Of a stretch of DNA of 40,305 nt, positions 10,345 to 19,466 are shown piece by piece. Under the pieces are notes generated by a model. The model worked only from the letters and a program-made list of their open reading frames with translations. It did not search any database and was not told the DNA's origin. The stretch is from the NCBI GenBank assembly GCA_027064045.1, contig JAMOQK010000044.1:1-40305 (forward strand), written 5' to 3'. This DNA is from Sulfurimonas sp. (GTDB lineage: Bacteria; Campylobacterota; Campylobacteria; Campylobacterales; Sulfurimonadaceae). Position numbers and translations under genes: made by a program. The stretch's first letter is position 1; every line of letters starts with the position of its first letter.

Positions 10345-10347
10345 CTA

Positions 10348-12270
10348 CTAAACTCCTAAACCTGATAGAACTACTCTAAGTCCATCAGAATGTCTTGCTG
10401 CTAGTCCAAAAACCACAGCTAATGATAACAGAACTACTATTCCAGTAACCATCCATTTAAGCATTGTAGATAGATTACCACTCTGCATTGCTCTTGTTGT
10501 ATCACCTGTTGTATATATAACTTTTGCTATACCATCAACAGAAGCATCAACAACTTTTTGATCTATCTCTTTCCAGAACACTTTTGAAAGTCCTCTATAT
10601 GGTTTAACAAGATAGTTTTCATAAAAATAAGGAATATAATACTGATTAATCAACAGTTTATATTTAAAACTATTTTCCATATCACTTGTTCCATCTGGAA
10701 GTTTAATATCTCTACTCATATATTTTTTATAAGCATAAGCGATAGCAAGTATAACAAATAGTTGAGTACCTATAGTCATCATCCAGAATGTTACATGAGA
10801 ATGTATATGATACTCTGTAGCACTTAAAATCTCTTCAACCATACTAAAGAAAGTTGTTCTAAATGCACCTGCAATAACAGCAAGGATAAGTAGAGGACTC
10901 ATAGCAACAAGCATAAATTTATACGCTTCATGCGGATGGAAACCAAATAATTTATATCTCTCTTCACCATGGAAAATAAGTGCAATAATTCTAAATGAAT
11001 AAAATGCAGTTAAACCAGCAGTTAACAGAAGTACCGTATAGATAATAAAATGGTGTTCAGCAAATGCAGCTTCTAAGATAACATCTTTTGAGAAGAATCC
11101 AGCAAGAGGGAAAAGACCAGCTAAAGCAACAGATGCTAAAGTCATCATAATCATAGAACCCTTCATAACCTTACCAAGTCCACCCATTTTAAATGGATCA
11201 AGTTCGCTATCCATCGCATGCATAACATTACCAGCACCAAGGAATAACAATGCTTTAAAGAAAGCGTGAGCCATTAAGTGAAACAATGCAACCCAATAAG
11301 CACCTAAACCAGCAGCAGCAAACATGTAACCTAGCTGTGAAAGTGTAGAGTAAGCGATAACTCTTTTAATATCACGATTAACAAGTGCCATAGATGCTGC
11401 AAACATTGCTACAAATGTACCAAGAGAAGCAATAAACAATCCAACATCAGGAATTAAACTATATAACTCATTTGAACGAACAACTAAATAAACACCAGCT
11501 GTTACCATAGTCGCAGCATGAATAAGTGCAGAAACCGGAGTTGGACCTTCCATCGCATCAGCAAGCCAAGTATGAAGTGGAAACTGTGCTGATTTACCCA
11601 TAGCACCAATAAAAAGAAAGATACCAATCATAGTAAGTGTTGAATTATCTAAAGTTTTAAAAGCTTCAAAAGCACCATCGTATTGTAATGTACCAGTATT
11701 CCAATAAACTAAAAAGATACCAATTAACATACCAAGGTCAGCAATACGGTTCATAATAAATGCTTCATTAGCTGCCCAACTAGCACTCTCTTTATGAAAC
11801 CAAAAACCAATCAATCCCCATGAACAAAGACCAACACCTTCCCAACCTATAAATAGACCAGCATAGTTGTCACTCATAACAAGGATAAGCATTGAAAACA
11901 CAAACGCAGATAACCATGCAAAAAATCTGTTAAAACCTTTATCGTGATCCATATAACCAATAGCATATACATGAACAACAGATGAAACGATAGTTACAAC
12001 CATCATCATAGTTACTGATACTTGATCTACAACAAATCCAAATGGTATATGAAGATGACCTGTTGATATCCATGTCATCAACTCAACATGAACACTCTCG
12101 CCAGTTGATAACACATGACCTAGTAAAACACTACTACTTAAAAAAGATACAACAAGTAGTGTACTTGGAATGATACCAGTGATGATTGTCTTAGGTTTAG
12201 CAGTAAAAAGTGCTGCAAAAAGAGAACCAACCAGTGGTGAAAACAATGCCACATATAAAAATAATTCCAT
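10348..12270 (-). CDS. nuoL: NADH-quinone oxidoreductase subunit L
   Basis: This 640-residue protein is the distal antiporter-like subunit of complex I. It shows the NuoL core (GWEGVGLCSWGLIGFWF, SAQFPLHTWLADAMEGPTPVSALIHAATMVTAGVY, IKRVIAYSTLSQLGYM) and a C-terminal extension of about 150 residues containing the lateral helix that braces NuoM and NuoN. The extension ends in a final membrane helix (LKWMVTGIVVLLSLAVVFGLAA). It is spaced a few bases from nuoK and nuoM. Confidence 0.97.
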   Translation of the reverse strand: MELFLYVALFSPLVGSLFAALFTAKPKTIITGIIPSTLLVVSFLSSSVLLGHVLSTGESVHVELMTWISTGHLHIPFGFVVDQVSVTMMMVVTIVSSVVHVYAIGYMDHDKGFNRFFAWLSAFVFSMLILVMSDNYAGLFIGWEGVGLCSWGLIGFWFHKESASWAANEAFIMNRIADLGMLIGIFLVYWNTGTLQYDGAFEAFKTLDNSTLTMIGIFLFIGAMGKSAQFPLHTWLADAMEGPTPVSALIHAATMVTAGVYLVVRSNELYSLIPDVGLFIASLGTFVAMFAASMALVNRDIKRVIAYSTLSQLGYMFAAAGLGAYWVALFHLMAHAFFKALLFLGAGNVMHAMDSELDPFKMGGLGKVMKGSMIMMTLASVALAGLFPLAGFFSKDVILEAAFAEHHFIIYTVLLLTAGLTAFYSFRIIALIFHGEERYKLFGFHPHEAYKFMLVAMSPLLILAVIAGAFRTTFFSMVEEILSATEYHIHSHVTFWMMTIGTQLFVILAIAYAYKKYMSRDIKLPDGTSDMENSFKYKLLINQYYIPYFYENYLVKPYRGLSKVFWKEIDQKVVDASVDGIAKVIYTTGDTTRAMQSGNLSTMLKWMVTGIVVLLSLAVVFGLAARHSDGLRVVLSGLGV

Positions 12271-12274
12271 ATCT

Positions 12275-12583
12275 CTACCCCCTCATCGTTGACATTTGTT
12301 CAAGGTCAATATTGTTATGACTTTTATGCCATACAATTAACAAACCAAGACCAACAGCAACTTCACTAGCAGCTATTGCAATTACAAAGAATGCAAACAT
12401 CTGCCCAGTTAAATCACCATAATAGTGTGAAATCGCAGCAAAAGAGATATTAACAGAGTTAAGAAGTATCTCAGTGGCGAAAAACAACATTAAAAGATTT
12501 TTTCGTCTCATAACACCAATCAAACCTATAGCAAATAGGATAGCTGATAGTACAAGATAATGATTTAGTCCTATTTCCATCAT
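12275..12583 (-). CDS. nuoK: NADH-quinone oxidoreductase subunit K
   Basis: This 102-residue protein has three transmembrane helices and carries the two buried glutamates of the proton path, in FFATEILLNSVNISF and AIAASEVAVGLGLLIVW. Two consecutive ATG codons occur at the start; the first overlaps the nuoJ stop by four bases and AGAAGG lies about nine bases upstream of it. Either ATG is possible and the difference is one residue. Confidence 0.96.
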   Translation of the reverse strand: MMEIGLNHYLVLSAILFAIGLIGVMRRKNLLMLFFATEILLNSVNISFAAISHYYGDLTGQMFAFFVIAIAASEVAVGLGLLIVWHKSHNNIDLEQMSTMRG

Positions 12584-13161
12584 GAAAGCACCTTCTTATT
12601 TTTTTCTTCTCTCATATCTCTAATCTCAGCATCACTCATCTCAGTAAGAGACAGATCCATCTTCTTACCAGCTAAAACGATACCCGCTACCATAGCAACA
12701 AGCAACATCACTGCAGCAACCTCAAACGGTATAAGATATTTTGTAAACAATACAACACCAACTTCTTGTGTATTACCTACACCTTCTATAATTGGATAAA
12801 AAGCTGTAATATTGTCTGTAACCATAGGAGCTACAAAAATAACTACAACTAAAAAAGCTGCTAAGGTACTAAGTCCAAATATAATCAGACTATTTCCTTT
12901 CTTCTCTTTAACATCTCTTGTGGTATCAAAAAACATCATACCAAAAGCATAAAGAGCCATAACAGCACCAGAATAAACAACAATTTGCACAGCACCTAAA
13001 AAGTCAGCCCCAAGGATAAAGAAAAACGCTGATATAAAAATCATCCCTGCTGCTAACGATGTTAGTGCATATAACGCCTGTGCTGTTGTAACAGTTATGA
13101 AAAACATTACAATCGTTAAAAAAGCAAACAGATAAAAAGCAATCGCTTCAAACATACTCAA
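12580..13161 (-). CDS. nuoJ: NADH-quinone oxidoreductase subunit J
   Basis: This 193-residue protein has five transmembrane helices and the conserved pi-bulge helix region seen as LGAVQIVVYSGAVMALYAFGMMFF. It has a charged cytoplasmic C-terminus (EMSDAEIRDMREEKNKK). It couples quinone-site changes to the antiporter subunits of complex I. It follows nuoI by five bases and overlaps nuoK by four. Confidence 0.96.
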   Translation of the reverse strand: MSMFEAIAFYLFAFLTIVMFFITVTTAQALYALTSLAAGMIFISAFFFILGADFLGAVQIVVYSGAVMALYAFGMMFFDTTRDVKEKKGNSLIIFGLSTLAAFLVVVIFVAPMVTDNITAFYPIIEGVGNTQEVGVVLFTKYLIPFEVAAVMLLVAMVAGIVLAGKKMDLSLTEMSDAEIRDMREEKNKKVLS

Positions 13162-13166
13162 TCTCC

Positions 13167-13787
13167 TTAATATGCTAGAGGTGTTTTTTTAACACGCTCA
13201 TCTTCATGTGGTGTAATAGCACCAAAACCTTCGAACTCTAGCTGATTACCAACTTTCATCGTATCTAATGGTGTCAACATATCTTCATACATTGTAAAGT
13301 GTTCCCTTTGCTCACTTGCATTTTCATAGCGTCCACCATGAGTAATTGCAAGTTCAGGACAAACCTCAGCACAAAAACCACAATAGATACAACGACCAAG
13401 ATTGATAGAATATTCACTAACCTCTTTACGAGAGTTTTCATCTCTTTTTGTTTCAATTCTTATACAATTAGCAACACATATCTTTTCACAAAGACCACAA
13501 CCTATACATCTCTCAGTATCACTCTCCCACAATCTTTTCATCTCATGGATAGCACGATACCTAGGACCTATTGGCATCTTCTCTTCTGGATAACTAACAG
13601 TATGGATCTCAAATTTAAAAAACTCTCTCATAACAACCCAAAGACCAACAAAAAGTTCAAGTCTAAAAGTTCTTTTAACTACTCTTTTAAATTTATCCCA
13701 TGGCTCTGTCGGATAATCTTCAATATCTACTAAGAAATATTCATTACTGACATTTCTATTGTTAAACTGTTCATCTTTCATCATCAC
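13167..13787 (-). CDS. nuoI: NADH-quinone oxidoreductase subunit I (2[4Fe-4S])
   Basis: This 206-residue peripheral-arm subunit carries clusters N6a and N6b in two ferredoxin motifs, CIGCGLCEKICVANCI and CIYCGFCAEVCPELAI, and passes electrons toward NuoB. The N-terminal 60 residues form the amphipathic segment that attaches to the membrane. Of the two consecutive ATGs at the start, either may be used. It lies between nuoH and nuoJ with gaps of a few bases. Confidence 0.97.
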   Translation of the reverse strand: MMMKDEQFNNRNVSNEYFLVDIEDYPTEPWDKFKRVVKRTFRLELFVGLWVVMREFFKFEIHTVSYPEEKMPIGPRYRAIHEMKRLWESDTERCIGCGLCEKICVANCIRIETKRDENSRKEVSEYSINLGRCIYCGFCAEVCPELAITHGGRYENASEQREHFTMYEDMLTPLDTMKVGNQLEFEGFGAITPHEDERVKKTPLAY

Positions 13788-13790
13788 CCC

Positions 13791-14777
13791 TTACATCATC
13801 ACTATAGCAGTGACTAAGATATTTAGTACCGCTACTGGCATTAAGATTTTCCAACATAACATCATCAACTGATCTGGTCTAACATCTGGCCATGCAGCTC
13901 TTGTCCATAGGAAAAAGAAAAAGAAAAATGACATTTTACCTAACAATGCTAAAGCACCCAAGAAACTACCATCTCCATATCCACCCAAGAAAAGGATAGG
14001 AATCATAAATGAGATAAAGAACATATTTGCATACTCACCGATAAAGAAAAGACCCCATCTCATACCACTATATTCAGTACCAAAACCATCAATAATCTCA
14101 TGATCATTTGCTATAAGGTGAAACGGTGTTCTACCTGTTTCAGCAAATGCCGCTATCCAAAACAGGATAAATGCTACTGGCTGAGTCCAAACCATCCAAG
14201 AAGTTATCCCACCTGCTTGATATTCGTTAAAGTCAATCAAAGAAAGTGAACCAACCATCATAATTGGAGCTAAAATCGATAAACCAGTTACAACCTCATA
14301 AGAGATAAAAACTGCAGCACCCCTCGCAGCCGATAGCAATGCAAATTTATTTGCAGATGCCATACCACCAAGAAGTGGTCCATAAAGACCAACGCCCATA
14401 ATACCTAAGATATATAAAATACCTATATTTATATCTGCAATAATTGGATGTACTTCATATCCAAATATTGTAAAAGAAGGTAAGAAAGGGATAGCTGCTG
14501 CTGCTATAAAAGCAGTTGCAGCAGTGATAACAGGAGCTATTTTAAAGACAGGTGCTACAACATTTGTTGGAACAATATCTTCTTTTGTAAAAAGTTTAAT
14601 AGCATCTGCACCAAATTGTAAAACCCCATAAGGTCCAACATTCATAGGTCCAAGTCTTCTTTGCATAAAAGCAAGGATTTTTCTCTCAAAATAAGTACCT
14701 ATCCCTGCTAATGCAGAAAACACAAGCATTACTATAACAATTTTTATAATTGTTTCTATTAAATATGCCATTTCCAT
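13791..14777 (-). CDS. nuoH: NADH-quinone oxidoreductase subunit H
   Basis: This 328-residue inner-membrane subunit forms much of the quinone chamber. Diagnostic stretches are YFERKILAFMQRRLGPMNVGPYGVLQFGADAIKLFTKED near the N-terminus, then FIAAFAETGRTPFHL-type sequence (here WIAAFAETGRTPFHLIANDHEII), and FLWTRAAWPDVRPDQLMMLCWK near the end. It has eight or nine transmembrane helices and normal length. It starts two bases after nuoG1. Confidence 0.97.
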   Translation of the reverse strand: MEMAYLIETIIKIVIVMLVFSALAGIGTYFERKILAFMQRRLGPMNVGPYGVLQFGADAIKLFTKEDIVPTNVVAPVFKIAPVITAATAFIAAAAIPFLPSFTIFGYEVHPIIADINIGILYILGIMGVGLYGPLLGGMASANKFALLSAARGAAVFISYEVVTGLSILAPIMMVGSLSLIDFNEYQAGGITSWMVWTQPVAFILFWIAAFAETGRTPFHLIANDHEIIDGFGTEYSGMRWGLFFIGEYANMFFISFMIPILFLGGYGDGSFLGALALLGKMSFFFFFFLWTRAAWPDVRPDQLMMLCWKILMPVAVLNILVTAIVMM

Positions 14778-14779
14778 AT

Positions 14780-17269
14780 TTACACCCTTTCTATCGAAGC
14801 TGTTGCAAAGCGATAACTACTAATGACAGCCTCTGAATTTATTTTAGAATCAAATGTTGGTAAAATTGCTATATCACCTGTGATTTTATTATCACTTACT
14901 ATGGTTGTAACAAGCTCACCATCTTTAGTTTTAATTTTCACTCTATCCCCCTCATTTAGTTCTGATTTAGATAAAAACTCTTCACTCATATAAACACCAC
15001 CAACCTCATCAAGATTTGTAGTTTTATGAGTAAAAGGAGTAAATTGTCTTACAGGGTTTGCAAGATACACGATACTCCCTTCAAGTTTTTCATCACTAAA
15101 TTTTTCCACACTTTCATCACCTGATACCGAAATAGAGATATTTTCAAGTAAATAACCTCTCACTTCAGTTCCATCATTTTCATAGTGATTAGGCAGATCA
15201 TCAAATCTCTCAGATTTAAAACCTTTTTCTATAGGTAAATTATAAGTATAGTCTATAGTGTTTTCTGCTTTCAATCCAAGTGCATTAGCAATATCATTTA
15301 GTTCATACCCATTATAAGGCAATGCTGCATTTGTAGGATTTACCCTTTTGTTAATGCTTGTAAGAGTTCCCTCTTGTTGATTCATCGCTGGCATGTCTAA
15401 ATCACCATCACCTAAAGCTGATAAAGTGAAATCACCTTTAGTATTATACCCAACACTATATGAGCCAACTTCATCATCTAAATCACAAATCAATGCTACA
15501 CCAAGTGAATTAGTCAACTGAGGAATCATTGTAATCTCAAAAGCACTATATTTTTCAATTAATGCCACTAAACGAGCTAAGTTTTTAGAATTTGGATGAG
15601 TATATAAATCTGCTCCAACCATAAGAGCAAAACTCTCTTTTTTCTTAAGATTTTTCTCTAATTTTTCCATAAACTTATCATCAGCACCCAAAATTTCAAG
15701 AAGCTTATTATCATCAACCTCTATCTCTTTAGATACCTTTTTCGGAACCATCTTAGTTTTTTCAACTTCAACTTCTTCCTCTTGACCTGTTTCATCATTT
15801 AGTTTCATCTCTTTAACTATCTCTGTAACTTTCTCTTTTATAGTTTCCGTCACTGTTACAGTTTTAGTTGAGTGAAAAGATGCTAAATATTCTGTTATAT
15901 CAGATGGAAGTTTTTCTTTATCTCCAAACAAATCTAAAATCAAATATAAAACAACTTCTTCTTGAAGTGGAGCATGTTTTAGAGTCATAATACTTTTAGC
16001 AAGTCCCTCTATGATTGGATCACCTACAGGATGAAAATAAAGCCCAGCTCCCTTGTTTACAGTCATAGAGTTATTTAATGCATATCTTGCATTTGGATTA
16101 TCAGATTTTAAAGCTGAACCAACACTTACTATGAAGTTAGTAGCAATTACCTCTTTTAAATCACTTCCATAAAGTGAAGTTCCACTTATCTCACCATAAT
16201 CTTTTAAGAATGTTTGAAATGCTTTTGCTTCTTTATTTACAAGCTTAACACCAAGTTTTTCTTTTAATGATTGAAGGATATATGCTTCTTCATTTGTAAT
16301 AGTTGAAGTAAATTTAATTGTATCAGCTTTTTTAAATGCTTCTAATGCTTTATTAAATGCAACTTCATCCTTGGATTCAACTCTGTTTTCATAATCAAAA
16401 CCATACCTTCCAGCTCCACAAAGTGAAACATAGTTCCATTCATTCATAACTCTATAAATCTTCTTATCAGTATTTGCAATATTTGTATGCTTAACATCAT
16501 AAGAGATTTGACATCCTGCAGAACAATGTCCACAAGTTGCAGGTATCTGTTTAAGTTCCCATGCATTTGACTTATACATAAACTGAGTATCAACCAAAGC
16601 ACCAACAGGACAAACAGCAGCACATTCACCACAACTTGTACAGTCTAAAACATCAGTTCCATTTGTAAGACCAATAACTGATTTATTAAGCTTATTCCAC
16701 ATGGCATAAGCATCTTTTGGCATAGTTTCTTTAAACTCAGCCTCAAGCGCATCAGCTCCACGAGGGATAGTTTTAAGTGAGTTATCACCTATCATATCTT
16801 TACATACAGTTGAACATCTCTCACAAACTATACAAAGACCAGGATCATAGTGAAGATGTCCCCAATCATGAGAACTTCTATCCACATCTTTTACTGAATA
16901 ATGTTGTATATCTACACCCATCTCCAATGTATAGTTTTGTAATTCACACTCACCTGATTGATCACAAACACCACATTGAAGTGGATGATTTACATCATAC
17001 ACTTCCATAATAGCACGGCGTTCTTTTGCAATATTTTCAGTTGTAGTTGTGATATTCATACCATCTTTACTTTTGGCATTACAAGCATATACTTGCTTAC
17101 CATCAGCTTCAACTAAACATATACGACAAGCAAGAGTTGGACTACATCTTGTTAAATAACAAATTGCAGGGATAAATATATCATTTGCACGAGCTGCATT
17201 TAATAGAGTTTCACCCTCTTTTGTTTGTATCTCTTTATCATCAATTGTAATTGTAATATTGTTACTCAT
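14780..17269 (-). CDS. nuoG: NADH-quinone oxidoreductase subunit G, downstream paralogue (829 residues)
   Basis: It has all the NuoG cluster ligands: the [2Fe-2S] motif CYLTRCSPTLACRIC, the His-Cys3 motif HPLQCGVCDQSGEC, CIVCERCSTVC, CTSCGECAAVC and the extra CGHCSAGC motif of cluster N7. A molybdopterin-oxidoreductase-like domain follows. It is clearly paralogous to the next upstream gene (both have DLDMP..NQQEGT and GYELNDIA) but is 100 residues longer. Two segments account for much of this: about 30 extra residues between the two 4Fe-4S motifs, and a Lys/Glu-rich stretch at about residues 468-520 (TETIKEKVTEIVKE, EEEVEVEKTKMVPKK). It overlaps the upstream nuoG by 8 bases. Both paralogues could sit in one complex or in alternative complexes. 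Confidence 0.93.
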   Translation of the reverse strand: MSNNITITIDDKEIQTKEGETLLNAARANDIFIPAICYLTRCSPTLACRICLVEADGKQVYACNAKSKDGMNITTTTENIAKERRAIMEVYDVNHPLQCGVCDQSGECELQNYTLEMGVDIQHYSVKDVDRSSHDWGHLHYDPGLCIVCERCSTVCKDMIGDNSLKTIPRGADALEAEFKETMPKDAYAMWNKLNKSVIGLTNGTDVLDCTSCGECAAVCPVGALVDTQFMYKSNAWELKQIPATCGHCSAGCQISYDVKHTNIANTDKKIYRVMNEWNYVSLCGAGRYGFDYENRVESKDEVAFNKALEAFKKADTIKFTSTITNEEAYILQSLKEKLGVKLVNKEAKAFQTFLKDYGEISGTSLYGSDLKEVIATNFIVSVGSALKSDNPNARYALNNSMTVNKGAGLYFHPVGDPIIEGLAKSIMTLKHAPLQEEVVLYLILDLFGDKEKLPSDITEYLASFHSTKTVTVTETIKEKVTEIVKEMKLNDETGQEEEVEVEKTKMVPKKVSKEIEVDDNKLLEILGADDKFMEKLEKNLKKKESFALMVGADLYTHPNSKNLARLVALIEKYSAFEITMIPQLTNSLGVALICDLDDEVGSYSVGYNTKGDFTLSALGDGDLDMPAMNQQEGTLTSINKRVNPTNAALPYNGYELNDIANALGLKAENTIDYTYNLPIEKGFKSERFDDLPNHYENDGTEVRGYLLENISISVSGDESVEKFSDEKLEGSIVYLANPVRQFTPFTHKTTNLDEVGGVYMSEEFLSKSELNEGDRVKIKTKDGELVTTIVSDNKITGDIAILPTFDSKINSEAVISSYRFATASIERV

Positions 17270-19451
17270 TTATAACCTCTATTTTGACTTGATTGTATCT
17301 ATAGTTTGAAGATTTTGAATCCAGCATGAAAGTTGGGTTATATGCAACCGTACCTTTCATATGTCTATCCACTCTAAAGTGTCTAACAAACTCAATTCCA
17401 TCAACAATAAACTTAACTCTGTCTCCCGATTTAATTTTAGATGCCATTGCAAACTGTTCTGAACCTACAAGTTCATCTTTTACTTTTATCTGCTTACAAT
17501 CTTTAGTAAAAGGGCTAAACTGGCTAAGTGGGTTTCTGCTATATACAACACTACCGTTAAACTCACCCAACTCTTCAACTTCATCTAATTTTACACTATC
17601 GTTATTTTTAACTGATTCGATTTTATATCCACGATAAGCATTTCCAACATTATCATAATAATTATCTAAATCATCAAATTCTATCTCTTTAAAGCCGAGT
17701 TTAGATGTATAATCTATAACATTTTTACTTTCAACACCAAGTGAAGATGCTATATCATTAAGTTCATATCCATGATATGCTACACCTGCATTTAAAACAA
17801 CTAAGTTTTTATCTATATTTACAAATGTTCCCTCTTGCTGATTAAGAGAAGGCATATCTAAATCGCCCTCCCCTTTTGCACTTAAAGTAAAATCTGCTTT
17901 AACATTATATCCAACGCTAAATCCATCTTCTATTTTATCTAAATCACATATCAAAGATACACCCAGTGTATTTGTTGATGGTGGAACAACTATAACTTTA
18001 AAAGGTGTGTATTTTTGTATCAAACCAACTATCATAGCTATATTTTTAGCTCGTGAATGGTTTATGACATCTTCACCAATAACCAGCATCGGCTTCTTTT
18101 TTCTTAAATATTTTTGTTTTAATTCATCTAACTCTTCTTCAGAAATATTACTCTCACCACATAAGTAACCAAAATCTAACGAATCAAAAAACTCTTTTTG
18201 AGATGATTTATCTTCTATAAATATATCTGCAACCATTGACAAAGCTGCTTCTTCACTACCAACTTCATTCTTAATAAACATAGAAACAACATTTGAGATA
18301 GGTGCTTCCTCAATAGGGTGAATACTGGCAACAAAGGCTTTTTTATAACCAACTGCCTGAGCCATAGCAAACTTAACCATTGGATTGTCACTCTGTATAG
18401 ATCCACCAATACTAATGATAAAATCACTATTTGACAAATCTTTTATATCTCCATTATAAAGAGATTTATTTGAAGTAGATGCGAAATTATCCATAAACTC
18501 TTGATATTTTCTAGCATCATCATTTACAAGATTAAATCCAAGTTTTTTCTTCAATTCATTTAAAACAAACGCTTCTTCATTAGTTATAAAAGAGTTAAAA
18601 ACAACATTTTTAGCACTTTTAAAAGCTTCAACCGCTTTTTCAAAAGCTGAAGTATCTTTAGTTTGCACTCTATTTTGAAAATCAAAGCCAAATCTACCAG
18701 CACCACAAAGTGAAGAAAAATCAGCTTCATTTGTAACTCTTCTAATCTCACCACCTTTTGATTCATAGTAAAGTGAACAAGCACTAGAACAATGCGCGCA
18801 ACTTGATGGAACTTTTGTAAGTTCCCAAGCGTTTGATGTATATTTAAAATCAGTTGATGCCATAGCTCCAACAGGACAAACAGATATACACTCCCCACAT
18901 TGGATACAATTAGCAAGATTTATCTCTATACGAGATTTATATCCACCAGCTTTTATAAACAGAGCCTCATTTCCCACAACTTCATTACAAACTGTTGTAC
19001 ATTTTTCACAAAGAATACATAATGCTGGATCATAAGTATGAACACCCCACTTTTTCTTCTTACGAGCTTGATCACGCACAGCAAAATTTTGTTGTTCTAC
19101 ACCAAATTCTAAAGTTTTATTTTGTAACTCACACTCTCCACTTTTATCACATACACCACACTGTAAAGGGTGATTTACATTATAAAGCTTCATAATGTTT
19201 TGTCTCTCTTTGTAAAGAATTTGTGAGTCAGTAGTAATCTCTGCACCCTCTGTTGGAGGTGTATTACAACTTAAAACAAGACCGTCCACACCCTTGGCTT
19301 CAACAACACACATCCTACACGAAGCATTTGGAGTTGCTTTTGCGAGATAACACATAGTTGGGATATATATACCCTCACGACGCGCAACCTGAAGGATAGT
19401 TTCACCTTTTTGAGCCTTAACAGAGATACCATTAATCTTAAAATTAACCAT
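17262..19451 (-). CDS. nuoG: NADH-quinone oxidoreductase subunit G, upstream paralogue (729 residues)
   Basis: This second NuoG begins with the 2Fe-2S domain (CYLAKATPNASCRMC), HPLQCGVCDKSGEC, CILCEKCTTVC, CIQCGECISVC, and the N7 motif CAHCSSACSLYYE followed by LCGAGRFGFDFQNR. The molybdopterin-fold domain that follows should be catalytically inert, as in other NuoG proteins. It starts 15 bases after the hybrid flavoprotein with a strong AAGGGGGG ribosome binding site. Compared with the downstream copy it is compact. The positional order (hybrid, then this copy) suggests that this NuoG contacts the input module, but that is inference. Confidence 0.93.
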   Translation of the reverse strand: MVNFKINGISVKAQKGETILQVARREGIYIPTMCYLAKATPNASCRMCVVEAKGVDGLVLSCNTPPTEGAEITTDSQILYKERQNIMKLYNVNHPLQCGVCDKSGECELQNKTLEFGVEQQNFAVRDQARKKKKWGVHTYDPALCILCEKCTTVCNEVVGNEALFIKAGGYKSRIEINLANCIQCGECISVCPVGAMASTDFKYTSNAWELTKVPSSCAHCSSACSLYYESKGGEIRRVTNEADFSSLCGAGRFGFDFQNRVQTKDTSAFEKAVEAFKSAKNVVFNSFITNEEAFVLNELKKKLGFNLVNDDARKYQEFMDNFASTSNKSLYNGDIKDLSNSDFIISIGGSIQSDNPMVKFAMAQAVGYKKAFVASIHPIEEAPISNVVSMFIKNEVGSEEAALSMVADIFIEDKSSQKEFFDSLDFGYLCGESNISEEELDELKQKYLRKKKPMLVIGEDVINHSRAKNIAMIVGLIQKYTPFKVIVVPPSTNTLGVSLICDLDKIEDGFSVGYNVKADFTLSAKGEGDLDMPSLNQQEGTFVNIDKNLVVLNAGVAYHGYELNDIASSLGVESKNVIDYTSKLGFKEIEFDDLDNYYDNVGNAYRGYKIESVKNNDSVKLDEVEELGEFNGSVVYSRNPLSQFSPFTKDCKQIKVKDELVGSEQFAMASKIKSGDRVKFIVDGIEFVRHFRVDRHMKGTVAYNPTFMLDSKSSNYRYNQVKIEVINE

Positions 19452-19466
19452 TCAATACCCCCCTTC

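Noticed and set aside
13299-13733. Plus-strand ORF of 144 residues over nuoI
   Set aside because: Antisense to conserved ferredoxin motifs; Thr/Ser/Phe-rich composition typical of reverse frames here.
14780-19451. The two nuoG reading frames as one gene split by a frameshift
   Set aside because: Both have complete N-terminal 2Fe-2S domains and full-length folds; they are paralogues, not fragments.
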